Part shown: piece by piece, positions 44,641 through 55,626 of the stretch | Layout: each line of letters opens with the position of its first letter | How positions within the stretch are numbered: position 1 is the first letter of the stretch | Source: Datisca glomerata | Lineage: Eukaryota; Streptophyta; Magnoliopsida; Cucurbitales; Datiscaceae | Direction: 5' to 3' | NCBI GenBank assembly: GCA_003255025.1 | Contig: QANY01000156.1 | Location: 1,079,639 to 1,143,638 of the forward strand | DNA: 64,000 bases | The notes under the pieces: model-generated | What the model saw: only the letters and a program-made list of their open reading frames with translations | What the model was told of the DNA's origin: nothing | Databases searched by the model: none | Translations under genes and position numbers: made by a program

Positions 44641-45460
44641 ACCTTCATATACACACTTGAATATATTATGAAACATATATATCTATACTTCAAAGCATTT
44701 TAGGAAACACTTAAATTAAATTTCTTGGAGATGTGTTTAAAATATATAACAAGCTAGTGATAACACTTGTCAAGCGCACCAGTGAATAGTTTTTGTTTTC
44801 CTTTAAGTCACCAGTTAATAGTTTAATTGGAAAGAAAATTAGAAAAAGTAAGAGAGAGCTGTCAGCTGATTTTTTGTTTTTTAGGCGAAGTGACCAACCA
44901 ATTGTGGGTGTCGGTTTGCTAAGCTTGGAACAGTGACACTGGACGATAACTTTTTTGAGTTTTTCCCTTAATAATCAAAATCAATATTTTAATAAATTTG
45001 GACATCCGTGTAACATTCATATAACACGTTTGCACGGGAAAATTAATCACGTGCTTCTTGAGTTTTTTGTTTGTTTCCGTACATTTTCTTGTATTCTCTT
45101 CTCATGCAAGGTAGAGGTACCAAGACAGCTTTGCAGCGCGACAGACATTTTGGAATAATATTCCCCCCACCCATTACCCAATCATGTCCCTAATCTTCTC
45201 TAAGGAACACCCTATTTTCCTCCCCAATAGTTCTCTCACTTTTGGCATTGTCCACTCCGTTTCCTACCTAAAAAGAATTATTTGGAGAAAGAAAAACCTT
45301 CTTCATTATTCTAACAATTGCAAATGTTCGTTATATAATATTTCTTGAGAAAAATATGTTCGTACAAGATGAATAATTTATTATAATCAATTATTTCTTT
45401 TATTGATCTTAATGGCATATATCATAGGCACTACAAAGCTTATATATAATGCAAACTAAT
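44641..45460. other. AT-rich intergenic, no gene
   Basis: No recognisable coding sequence or repeat. Confidence 0.45.
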
Positions 45461-46560
45461 TGGGATCGAGTCATCTCTTATTCATGCAATGGGAGAAGAT
45501 CTTGTTGAATCTAAGCCGTCTGTTTTGAAGATTGACGGTTGATGAGTATGTTTCACACTCATATTTTAGTTAATTTTAACTTTAATTTTGTTGGTTCTTT
45601 TAGAGTTGTTGTTTGATTTATTTTTATTTTTGTAGGTAAAATATTATTGTGCATTTGAGTTAATTTTAAAAGATTTGAAAGGTAAAAATACGAAGAAAAT
45701 GAGAAAATGACGGACCTGGGCAGAAGGATATTCATGCAATGGGAGAAGATCTTGCTTGCACCCAGCGTCGCGACGCTGACGCGATAACGTTTTTCGTGAT
45801 TTTTCTCTCCTATTTTATTCTTATCGAACCCTAGCGTATAAATAGAATATTTTAGGTCTTTTTGAGGACTCTTTGGACATGGGAGGCAATGGAGGAAGCT
45901 TTTGGGAGTGGAAACAAAGATGAAACCAATCGGGAGACAGATCTCAACATCAATTCACCCTCAAATCAATTTTTTCTTCTTTTTTCCTCCATGTTTATGA
46001 AATATTATTAAGATGTTTTCTTATTCTAGTATGTTCAAAATTTCTTATATAAGGCTATGACATAGCCAAACCATGATTATTCATAAATTTTAATTGTTCA
46101 ATTCAATCGATGTTTATTCAATATTATTGAGTGTTATAATCTGTTCTTAATGCTTGTGATCGTCTGGTCAACTATTACATGATTTTTGATTTAATTCTAA
46201 GACTGATAAATGATGATTAAATTCGTTCTTTGTTTACAAAACCATTAGAATTTTATAAGTTAGAGATAATTATGGACCTAGTGTAGCAATTATAGTTTCT
46301 TGTGCTTAATGAGTTTCAATTTATTTAATCTTGACACATATATGAGATTAGTATTTTTGATTCATTGTTATTGATGCTTGAGAAAAATTGATAATTACAT
46401 TAGAGAAATTCATTGTCAATAATTTGATAAACATTGATTGATTGAGATTTAAAATTTAGAGTATGTTTAGTTTGGTGAAATCAAAAAACCTTAGAGCTTT
46501 TAACTATTCGAATTTGAATTATTTCTCCTTATCAAGTATTAATCTTTTTAGTTCAATTTT
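45461..46560 (+). mobile_element. Probable LTR or promoter relic of a plant retroelement
   Basis: ATTCATGCAATGGGAGAAGATCTT appears at 45482 and 45732 (direct repeat). The second copy continues into CAGCGTCGCGACGCTGACGC, a GC palindrome, then GCGTATAAATAGAATATTTT (TATA box at about 45836) and a leader with TTTATGAAATATTATTAAGA. This arrangement resembles LTRs of plant gypsy-type elements. No primer site was found after it. Confidence 0.4.
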
Positions 46561-47137
46561 TCATTCAAAAATCTAAACTTTTCGTCATTCTCAATTAAAA
46601 TTAAGGTACATTTAATTTCAATATTTTAATGTCAATCAATACTGTGAACGATAGTCTATTTTCATAAAAATTTTGTTACTTGACGACGATAGTGTACACA
46701 TGCACTTTAGAAAAATCGTAACAATGGTTTGAATTTTTATTAGAAAAATAACAAAAAATAACAAAAAATGCAAAAAAAGAAAAAATGTCAAGCTCTTTTT
46801 CACCTCGGTGTTTGTGCCAAGGTGATTTTCGTCTTCTTTGCTTAGCATAGGAGCCAAGATAGAGAATAGACCACCTTCTGCTAGAATCCCTAACAGAAAA
46901 TGAACCATTTCCTTCATAAATTGTAATAACTATTCGAAAAGAACTTCTTGATATTCTACAAAAGTTTAATAAAATGTTTTTGTACTAGTTCACTTCGTAA
47001 ATTACTATAAATTTTCATAGAATTTTTAAAAGAACTTTGGTTCGTTTTGATCGGTTCGATAAATATTTGTATACCCCTAATGTAAGGGGTTATATATAAT
47101 TGAAATTAACAAATGATATTATTGATATTGTTATGGG
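46561..47137. other. Intergenic; hAT-MITE-like end near 47085
   Basis: No gene. TTGATCGGTTCGATAAAT followed by GTATACCCCTAATG (about 47046-47082) looks like the right end of a hAT-type MITE, but no left end was found. Confidence 0.35.
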
Positions 47138-47775
47138 TGTTACCTGAACTCCCTCCCTGGGAACCATACGTGGCCTTATGGACCACCAAGTCGAGGATGT
47201 AACATCTTCGACTAAGTAATTAATAGTAGCAGCTTAGGTAGGACAGAGCTGCTTAGCAACGAACTTGTCTAGAGTTGAAAAATATTTTGGCATTCTCGTC
47301 AATCTAACCATCCCCACCTCGGGAAACATAAATTAGGTTAGGAATAGAGTTTGGGACCCTGGAGGATTAGGTATATAGGTACGAGAGGTCATTCACCATT
47401 TAATGTCTTCACCTACTGGAGTGGCTTGTATCAGAGGAGCTTGCCTGTATCAGGTCAAGGTAGGGCACATTACATGCACCCCCCATTTAATGGGTATCTT
47501 TCCCCTCTATAACTTTCCAACCACCCTTACCTACTCTGACAGAAAGAATGGGGATAAGCTTTGCTCATTGGATTTTCGAAGGATCCTCAAACCATAAATA
47601 CCCAATCTCTAGCTCAGGGAAAGTAAGTTCACTTCAACTATACAAATAATTTATCAAATTCTCTCCACATATCTAACTTTGGCACCAGTATCCCCTCGTC
47701 TTAGGGTTCTTTGCTCTCATGTATGTAAGGTAATGACTCATTGCGTGGAACATGTGTGGAGCTCAGATTTTAACA
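47138..47775 (+). repeat. LTR of a Ty3/gypsy-type element (5' LTR)
   Basis: Starts TGTTACCTGAACTCCCTCCC and ends TTTTAACA, giving a perfect five-base inverted terminus TGTTA/TAACA. A gypsy-type primer site follows within eight bases. ACCATAAATACCC at about 47590 is a possible TATA region. Length 638 bp. No second LTR was identified, so the far end of the element is unknown. Confidence 0.65.
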
Positions 47776-47782
47776 GTAATAA

Positions 47783-47798
47783 TTGGCGCGGTCTGTGG
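47783..47798 (+). other. Gypsy-type primer-binding site
   Basis: TTGGCGCGGTCTGTGG, one change from the TTGGCGCCGTCTGTGG seen in many plant Ty3/gypsy elements. Confidence 0.75.
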
Positions 47799-47869
47799 AA
47801 AAGACTTAGTCAGTTACTTCCCCTTAAGTTTCATTTCTGAGACTCTTCATCTGCTATTTGAATTAGAAT

Positions 47870-49560
47870 AAAAATGAGTTTACTCATCTTCCCTATTCGA
47901 TGAAAATCCTAACAACGGGGAAGACACACCATCTTGCTTGCCTAAAAGAAACATACCCCCCATAGTGACGGTAACCCCTAGAAGAAGAAAGATATTGTAT
48001 CCTCACTATCTGAGCTACAAAAAAGGATGAGGTGGCATATGGAAGCCCTTATCTAAGTTGTTGCGATGAGTTATGTCCAAAAGCCTTCCTTGACACCTAC
48101 TTAAATTATTAATCCTCATCAACAACACCCCTTTGCCCTTTCCTCTAAAATGCGTAAAATGAGAGAGCGCCAAGGAAGAAGAGGAGATAAATACAAGCCA
48201 ACAAAATTATTGGAAGACACATAGAAATGCACCTAATTTTAAGGAGCAAACCCAGGTAGAGAGGTTGGGTTAGTTAGATTGGTTAGACTAGCGGATCACG
48301 TGATGAATAACGTTGAAAGCTTTGACCCGTGCTTTCAAATACAAAGAAATAGTCAAAGAAGATAGTCAGAGCGACTGTCGAAGTATTTTTAGCAGACTGA
48401 GTCCCCATCCTCCACGAAGATGCAACTTGCAAAGCTACTGACCGAATTGTAAGATGCATATCATTACCATCTATGACGCGACCAAAGATCTGTTTAATCA
48501 CCTGAAGATAGGGGGGTTAACAGTTCAGTCGATCATTTTTTTTTTCTGAAAATTGAATTGAACTGAAACTTCAGTTTGACAATAATACCAAATTAAACAG
48601 ATTCGTTCATGATAAAAGAACTGAACTGAACCGAACCGTGAGTTTTGGTTCAGTTGGGGTTGGTTCTTCGGTTCGTCATTATCAATTAAAAAATTAAAAA
48701 AAAATTCAAATGATATTATTGAAAAAATAATATATAATCAATGTTTTATTTTTTGGTTTGGTTCGGTTTAATATGAAATTATATATAAAAAATTAAAAAA
48801 AAATAATAGAAATTTTGAAGTTTCGATTCGGTTTGGTTCAAAAACTACTAAATTTTTGAACCAAACTGAAAGTTCAGTTCTCTAATTTTCCCGAACTGAA
48901 TGTATGTAAAGAACAAACTCTTTTTGGTTCGGCCAAAAATTTTCACCCCTACCTGGAGACATTTCGAGTCTGAATGGATTTGCACCACATTCCAGGGCTG
49001 GTAATTTACAAGGAATTCAGGTTGAACCTCAGTGGACTTGACGAAATAAGGATTAGATGGCGAAAGCCTAACTCAATCCACTAATTTGCGTAGTTCTCAA
49101 AGTTATTCACAACAGAATTATTTGGAGGCTGAGAGTTGAGGAGACTTGCATCACATCTGATGACAATTAGACTGAGACCCAACAAAAACCTGAAAGATTA
49201 CATGACTTGTATCAACTTGGAAAGCCTGCAAGTCGATAAGCAACTGAGGATAGTCTCATAAGCTTCTCTCAAGAGTGGAATTATACATCAGAATATGATA
49301 CAGTCTATGGCTAAGTACGATCATGTTTCCTTGACAAAAATGAAATTGAGGAAACGAAAGTATAACAACATTGAAGTGGTAATCTAAGTATAGAGAGATT
49401 AAGAGAAATTGAGTAACCTCCACGATCATCAGAAGAGTAGAGACTATATGAGGAAAAGAAGAGTCACTTGCCCAAATCCTCTAAACTGAGCATACCAGTG
49501 AATGATGTAGGCACCTCTGCACTGAGTCGAAAAGAGAGAGAATCTCTACATGAATATCAA
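47870..49560 (+). pseudogene. Ty3/gypsy gag, degenerate, split by a hAT MITE
   Basis: Plus-strand fragments include LQKRMRWHMEALI, then ITIYDATKDLFNHLK just before the MITE at 48515. After it comes TFRVWMDLHHIPGL (typical FQA-M-LH region), LNLSGLDEIRIRWRK, a stretch around FSKLFTTELFGG and LRRLASHLMTIRLRPNKNLK, then DYMTCINLESLQVDKQ. The order matches the Retrotrans_gag domain. Stops occur throughout. Confidence 0.7.
48515..48954. mobile_element. hAT-like MITE inserted in gypsy gag
   Basis: The left end TAGGGGGGTTAACAGTT and the right end (reverse complement TAGGGGTGAAAATTTTTGGC) are hAT-type termini. The interior carries GAACTGAACCGAACC/GGTTCGGTT repeats in both orientations around an AT-rich core. 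Flanks read CCTGAAGA (48507-48514) and CCTGGAGA (48955-48962), an 8-bp target duplication with one mismatch. The gag similarity continues across the insertion. Confidence 0.85.
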
Positions 49561-49665
49561 ATATGTCGCGCTACACTCATTTGATAGTGAAAAGGGATAA
49601 AATCTACAACGTGATAAAAGATAAAAATATGTTGAAAGAACCCATGGTAATCAAGATTCCGGCTA
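49561..49665. other. Spacer after gypsy gag
   Basis: No domain recognisable; leads into the tandem array. Confidence 0.4.
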
Positions 49666-50125
49666 AAAGGAAAGTCTAGCCCAAGCAAAATTGTCATGCA
49701 AACTTAGAGGAAATAAATCTGTCTGACCTGAGGCATCACCTCTAGACAAACGAGTAAAGGAAAGTTCGTTATGAGAAGAAATGACAGGAAGACATAAAGG
49801 AAAGAGTGATGCCTGACCTGAGTCCCCGCGCCAGGTAGAATAGTTAAGGAAAGTCTAGCCTGAGTAGAAATACCAGGTAGACTTAAAGGGAATGTAATGA
49901 TTGTCCTGAGTCCTCGCTCTAGGCATATGAGTAAAGGAAAGTCTACCCCCAGCAGAACTATCATATAGATTTAAAGGAGAAGGTGATGTTTGACCCGAGC
50001 TCTCGTGTTAGTTAGAGATGTAAAGGAAAGTCTAGCCTGAGTAGAAATGCCAGGCAGTCTCAAAAGGAAAAAGTAATGTATAATCGGAGTCATCACGCTA
50101 GACAGACAAGTAAAGGAACGTATAA
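49666..50125. repeat. ~89-bp tandem array, five units
   Basis: GTAAAGGAAAGTCTAGCCTGAGTAG or variants begin at 49669, 49759, 49848, 49936, 50024 and 50114, giving periods of 88-90 bp. Each unit also holds GCCAGGTAGACTTAAAGG-like and GACCTGAGTCNTCGCGCTAG-like blocks. Such arrays are common in the non-coding part of Tat/Ogre-type gypsy elements. Confidence 0.9.
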
Positions 50126-51790
50126 GCCAATGATTCACGCTAAACTGACTTGGACATTGCTGATTGAGACTGAACTCAACTAACTTTTGAACATATACTC
50201 AAACAATCACCAACTGCCGAGAAAACCTTATTCTATGGTGGTTCGGATATTGAACATTCACCCTCATCAATTTCATTTTTTTCCATGTGAATCATGTTCA
50301 TTGACTAAATAGGAGTTGGGATCCAATAACTAGCTCTCACTATCCAATCCTAGGCCATAGTCATAGGTCCATGGCGCAACACCATCCAAGGTACTTCCTC
50401 CTATTATTTTGTTCACGTTGTTAATTCAAAAGACGAGTAAAGAGATCTTCGAAGATGTAGTTAGGTAATTGTATTGTATAGCACTATCACACACAAGCCT
50501 AGCTAGTCAAAAGTTTTTCCCATAACAAAATATATATAACTTGTGTCTGTACAAATTTCTTGTATGTCGGCCATCAAGGTTAACAGAAAAAGAAAAACTC
50601 TAATGCCTAACTCCCTTTGGAAAGTTAAGAAACGCAACACCCATCGCCGAGTAACAAGTCAAAGACGAAATACGAAGACATATTGATCGAATGATATTAA
50701 AAAGACATCAATTGGCACACGTTTCAATTTAATCAAATTAAATTTCTCCTACCCGAATAATGAACAATATTAACCAGACAAAAAAATAGAAATCAAATTA
50801 CATCAATCGTTTTAATCTTATTTTATGAAGGCTGGATCTTTTAATACGAAGTTTAATAAATGGTTCAAAGATTTATATAAGATACAAAAATGACTTACTA
50901 AAACTTAAAAGTGATTTTTTTTAAAAGATGAACATTTTTTATTTTCATGATACTTTTGCCATATGTTCTATTTAATTCGGGCATTTTGTTATATGCAACT
51001 TTTGGGCCTTGTTTTAATTGAAAAACTTTCTTGTTTTAATAGAAAAACACTCTACTGATTTGAAAAATGACACAACCTTTATTCATATTAGATTTCATTG
51101 ATAAAAAAGTTTATAATCGTTAAATTTTAAAATAACACCGTTTAAATGATACGTATTACCAAAATTATTTTTCATTTTATTCTTAATTATGAACACGTTA
51201 AAACTAATTTTTTTCAATATTCAAACTAGAATTCATTTAAAACCTAAAAAACCTAGACCGACATGTGTTTCGGATAAGAATAATAGTTATATAGGATTAA
51301 TTATAAGGTTAATATTATCTTTCACACTTAAACAAATAAATTTTTAACAGAATAAATTTATTTATCATTTTTAATTAGAATAATTTCTATATTATAAACT
51401 CATAACCAAATTACAAGTTGTTATAGAATTTTTATTTTTTTTACAAATAAATACGTTTATGCCTCGTTGAAAACATTGTGAAACAAAACAAAGGAAAGAC
51501 AGAGAATCATGCCCACTTGTTACCAAACCAAGATTGAAGATCCGTTGCTTGTACTTGTATAGCAATTAGCATGTGACTTATATCTATTGTTTTTTCTTTT
51601 TTAAGAATAACAAATTAAAGACAATATTGTGAGGAGTTAGTGGGGGAGGGAGATAAGTACTGGTAATAAAGGGCGCCACCTCGTGGAAGACGTGTGCTAT
51701 TAAAGCGGTTTCTCATGTATCTCGTGCCTTGCCATTTACGCCACCTCCTCCACCCCCTATTTTTTAAGATTTCTAACCTTAAATACCCTT
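50126..51790. other. Intergenic and JAZ10 upstream region
   Basis: 50126-50400 may be the tail of the gypsy element (CTATGGTGGTTCGGATATTG). The remainder is AT-rich without genes. 51655-51770 is less AT-rich and contains ACGTG cores (GAAGACGTGTGC near 51685) that could be MYC2-type elements upstream of the JAZ10-like gene; this is inference. Confidence 0.45.
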
Positions 51791-51796
51791 CGCATT

Positions 51797-51802
51797 TATA
51801 AA
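51797..51802 (+). promoter_or_regulatory. TATA box of the JAZ10-like gene
   Basis: TATAAA in TTTATAAACCCCCTC, 77 bp before the ATG. Confidence 0.65.
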
Positions 51803-51873
51803 CCCCCTCAACCTACTTTAAGTTTCATTCCTTCAAGCTCTACAAGTTTCTCTTCGTATTCATTCAACAAGCA

Positions 51874-53632
51874 ATGTCGAGGACAACCGTTGAGCTCGAT
51901 TTCTTCGCCATGGAAAAGGAAGACACCACCTCCTCTCCCCCCTCTAAACTCCATTTCCACAAGCTCCTCAATCGCCGTCGGAGCTTTCGAGGTTCATTTA
52001 TTTATTCTCCATAGCTTCCTTCTGTAATTATTCATTTGTTTCTTGTGCTTCATTATTTGTTTCTGGGTACAGGCATTCAAAATGCTATTTCAAAGATAAA
52101 CCCCGAGCTTCTGAAATCTGTGATTGTTTCTGCGAAGACCCAAGATTCATCTCTCTCTTCTCCTCCTCCTCCTCCTCCTCCTCCTCCTCCTACTACTACT
52201 ACTACTACTACCACCTCCTTTAGGTAATTAATTTTTCCTTTCATTCTTCAGTTCTTCATTATTATTTTTCTGATTTATTTTTCAAATTAATTCAGGCCGT
52301 GTTCGGACAACTTCCAGGAAACGGCTCCTCTCACCATTTTCTACAACGGAACCGTCGCCGTTTTTTATGTTACTCCTGATAAGGTTTGTTCTTTGATCTT
52401 TTCTCTTTTTTTTTTCTTTAAACAAATATTAGTTTTCTTGTTTTGTTTTAAATTTGTTAACGTAATAGTAATACGTTAGGATCGAGAGAATGTGAGAGTG
52501 TGAGAGAGTAGGAGAGAGAAAAATAAATATTATTTTTTATTTCCAAAGGTATAATTGGTGTCTAAGTTTGCTAATTAAAATTGAAAAATACGTTTGATAT
52601 TTTGAATAGGCTGAGAGCATGATGAAGCTTGCCTTAGAAGTGAACTCAAAAAATAAAGTAGCAACAATGAATACAATGCTGGCGGTTCCTTCAAGCAACC
52701 AACAACAATTACTTCATTCTCTCAGCGGAGGTAATGATTACTGTATATAGTTCATGCACAATGTATATAAAAACAACTTCTGAATCTGTACCGTTTTTCT
52801 AAGAAGAGAATTTTTCTTGGGTTTAAAGCAGATCTACCTATTGCCAGGAGAAAGTCACTGCAGAGATTCCTAGAGAAGCGTAAGGAGAGGTAATAATTTC
52901 ATTTGCGTTCAAATAATGAAGAATAATGAAATCTTTTATTGGTCAGTCAAAAATTATGTCACGATTTGAAAATGTTCAAATATAAAACAGCTACGTGATC
53001 AACTACAAAGCCATAATAGTGAAAGCAATATTTTTTGTCAGAAATAATAATACAAGCAATATTGACGTTGGCAAATGTAGAGAGAGATGAATAATTAAAA
53101 TCTGACTTATATCATAATTTGATCGTGAAAAAATATGTATCTTTCATTGATATGTCCTTAGATAACTCTATATAAATCTCATGAGATGATTTAATAATGT
53201 ATCATCTCCAAGTATTTCTATTGATTTAATAGTGTACCATCTTCCGGTATTCCTATTGGTTCGTACCATAATCCCCCCCCCCCCCCCCACTTTTTTTTNC
53301 CCCCCCCCCCAATATTTTACTCGTATTTACAAAGAATAAATATCACCCCAAAGAAAAAAAGAGCGAAAAAAATCCATGTTATAAAAAATAAGAAAGGAAA
53401 AAGTTGCTTTTAATTTCTTAGTGTTAGTGGGAAAAAAGATACATGCAAATATGAAAAAAAAATCAGAATGTGAAATCAGTGGATGTATCGTAATTGAATT
53501 AGTAATAAAATCTAATTTTGATTCTTATTTAAGCAGTCTTTCAGGACTGAAAGTTTAATTAATATAACATGTTTTATTAAATGTGATTACTACAGGTTGA
53601 CTTGGGCCGCACCTTATGAATGTCACACCTAA
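51874..53632 (+). CDS. JAZ10: JAZ10-like jasmonate ZIM-domain (TIFY) repressor, six exons, 190 aa
   Basis: Exons are 51874-51991, 52073-52223, 52296-52383, 52610-52730, 52832-52889 and 53596-53632 (573 nt with stop); all introns are GT-AG and all joints keep frame. The N-terminus MSRTTVELDFF and NRRRSFRGIQNAISKINPE (33-51) are the JAZ10-type opening. A CCT/ACT repeat encodes P10T8 (70-87). The ZIM domain has TIFY at 103-106 (LTIFYNGTVAVFYV). The Jas motif at 160-186 contains the degron LPIARRK (161-167) and fits S-L-x2-F-x2-K-R-x2-R-x5-P-Y exactly. JAZ proteins bind MYC2 and recruit NINJA/TOPLESS in the nucleus until jasmonoyl-isoleucine and COI1 trigger their destruction. The last exon adds only LTWAAPYECHT. 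Retaining the last intron would give AGG TAA, ending the protein after R179 without the x5-PY end, as known for JAZ10 splice forms. The gene looks intact. Confidence 0.96.
53276..53310. repeat. C homopolymers with an N in the JAZ10 Jas intron
   Basis: About 14 C's, a short ACTTTTTTTTN piece, then 10 C's. A poorly resolved stretch; it lies within the intron so the coding sequence is unaffected. Confidence 0.85.
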
Positions 53633-55626
53633 CCTGAGGATAGACGCGTTTTCAGACCAGAAAGAGTCCAAAGTTGCCATATCGACACACACAAAAACTC
53701 ACAACTATTGTTAGCTTCTTAGAATAGTACTTTGTATTCACATTTATCGTAGTTTCCTGTGGACTTCCTTCAGGTTTCAAGGCCGTGTTCTTTGATTTTA
53801 GAGTATCATACTCTTACTAGTCAGACAGATCACATGCACACTACTAATATATATATATATATATATATATTTGCTTAAGCGACCTAATTAATTACCAATA
53901 TTTTATTTATTGTATGATTGAACTGAGTTTCTTAGGAGCTGTAAATTATAAATCCAATTATATATATTCTTATTGCCATGGTTTGGATTTATCGTGTTTT
54001 TCAATATGCATGTGTGTGTATATGAAGCTAGCTAGCGGTAATGAACTTGGACCAGTTGAGTTTTTAATGTGACAATGGGGTTTGATCTCTACAGATTCTT
54101 TCTTCCTACAAAAGAAAAGTAGTGATAATTAGATGCTATGTAAATTCTCAGTCATTCAAATTGTTTAATAAATTGTGGGCAATGTCGAAAACGAATTGAA
54201 AGGCGATTCATGTCTTTATTGAAAATGAATACGCTTCCCTTGCCTTGGATTTGGTAAGCCACGACGGTGGAATATAATAAAAGAGGAAGCATGTGTTATA
54301 CACACTACACAGTCAAAGATAAAAAGGAAGCAATGGTTTTCAGGGTACGAGACTCGCAGTAGCATAGACCAGAGCCCAACAAAAGATCGCAGCTAGGCCT
54401 TATATTTATGACCAGGCCTGTGTCACGGATGAAGCGGTAAACATCTTCATAAAACCTAGTAAATAGGTCACTTTACAAGTAATAATTTATTATTTAACTA
54501 AAAAAAGTAGTAATATTTATAATAACTAGGTTATTTAAAAAATCAAAGAAATAACTTCAAGTATGAAAACAAAACTAACCACATTAACTGGGGCACGCTT
54601 CTCGAGAGAAAAATTTGATGTGAAACAATAAACTTGAGAAAAAAAAGTGACAGGGGATCAAATTCAAATAATATATATGATATATATATANATGTTAGAT
54701 GATATTTTTTTCTTTATTTATTGTATGTAAATAATATATTTCGTAAGAATACAAACATTACTTGAAATCTTAAATTTCATTAATACAAACACACTTACAA
54801 TCTCACACAGAGACACACACACATGTTCTTCAACACATGGTTATTTTGATGTTATTATTTGGGGCGATAGTGGCAGGTGGGTAGATACCTAGATCTGTAA
54901 TCAGCTAGAATATTAATTGATTTATTTATTAATTAATAAACTTAATTAACTAAAATAATAATTAAACAATCAATTGATTTATTATTCGAGAGAATGAGAT
55001 AAATGAGAAAGAAAAAATAAATTAGTGATTTAAGTGAGGGGAGTGGGTTGAGTACCTGGGTGGGGGAGGGGAAGGGGTTGAGTGAGAGGGGCGTGAGGGA
55101 GGGGATGGGAGTGGGCTAGGAGGTGAGAAGTTTAAAACGGGAAGGAAGAGCTTGGGGTGGGTGGCAGCGAATTGGGTTGGAGAAGCGGGCTTTGAGAGGT
55201 TAGTGACTATTTTTTATTACGTAATTGCATCAAATAGATAAGTTTTGAAAGTTGAGTTAAGAGATATCACGTTTTTCAAATTTTTAGGTGAATTGCAGAT
55301 TTTTTATCGCCACATCATCAACCAGCTGTTGATGATTTCTGGTTGACGATTTTACCATTCGTTTGACAGATTCTATCATCTAATGTGTGGGGCCATTTCA
55401 CTTAGTGAGATATCAATATTTTAAAAAATTTTAGGTTATACAATCATTAATATATATTATTGTTAATTTAAATTTAAGTTAATTGTTTTTTTTTATTACC
55501 TTTTTAGTGAATTCGGTTACCATTATCTTTTTCATAATCGAATAATTTCCATCCGGTTTTCCAGTGTTGTTTGAAGGAAATTCAGTATCTTTTTTAGAAC
55601 TTTTGGTTTACCATTAACGTGACACT
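53633..55626. other. JAZ10 3' region and AT-rich intergenic
   Basis: (AT)n at 53848-53871, an N within another AT run near 54691, an ACACAC patch (54788-54822), and a G-rich patch 55037-55170 (repeated GGGGAGGGG and GAGTGGG). No gene. Confidence 0.5.
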
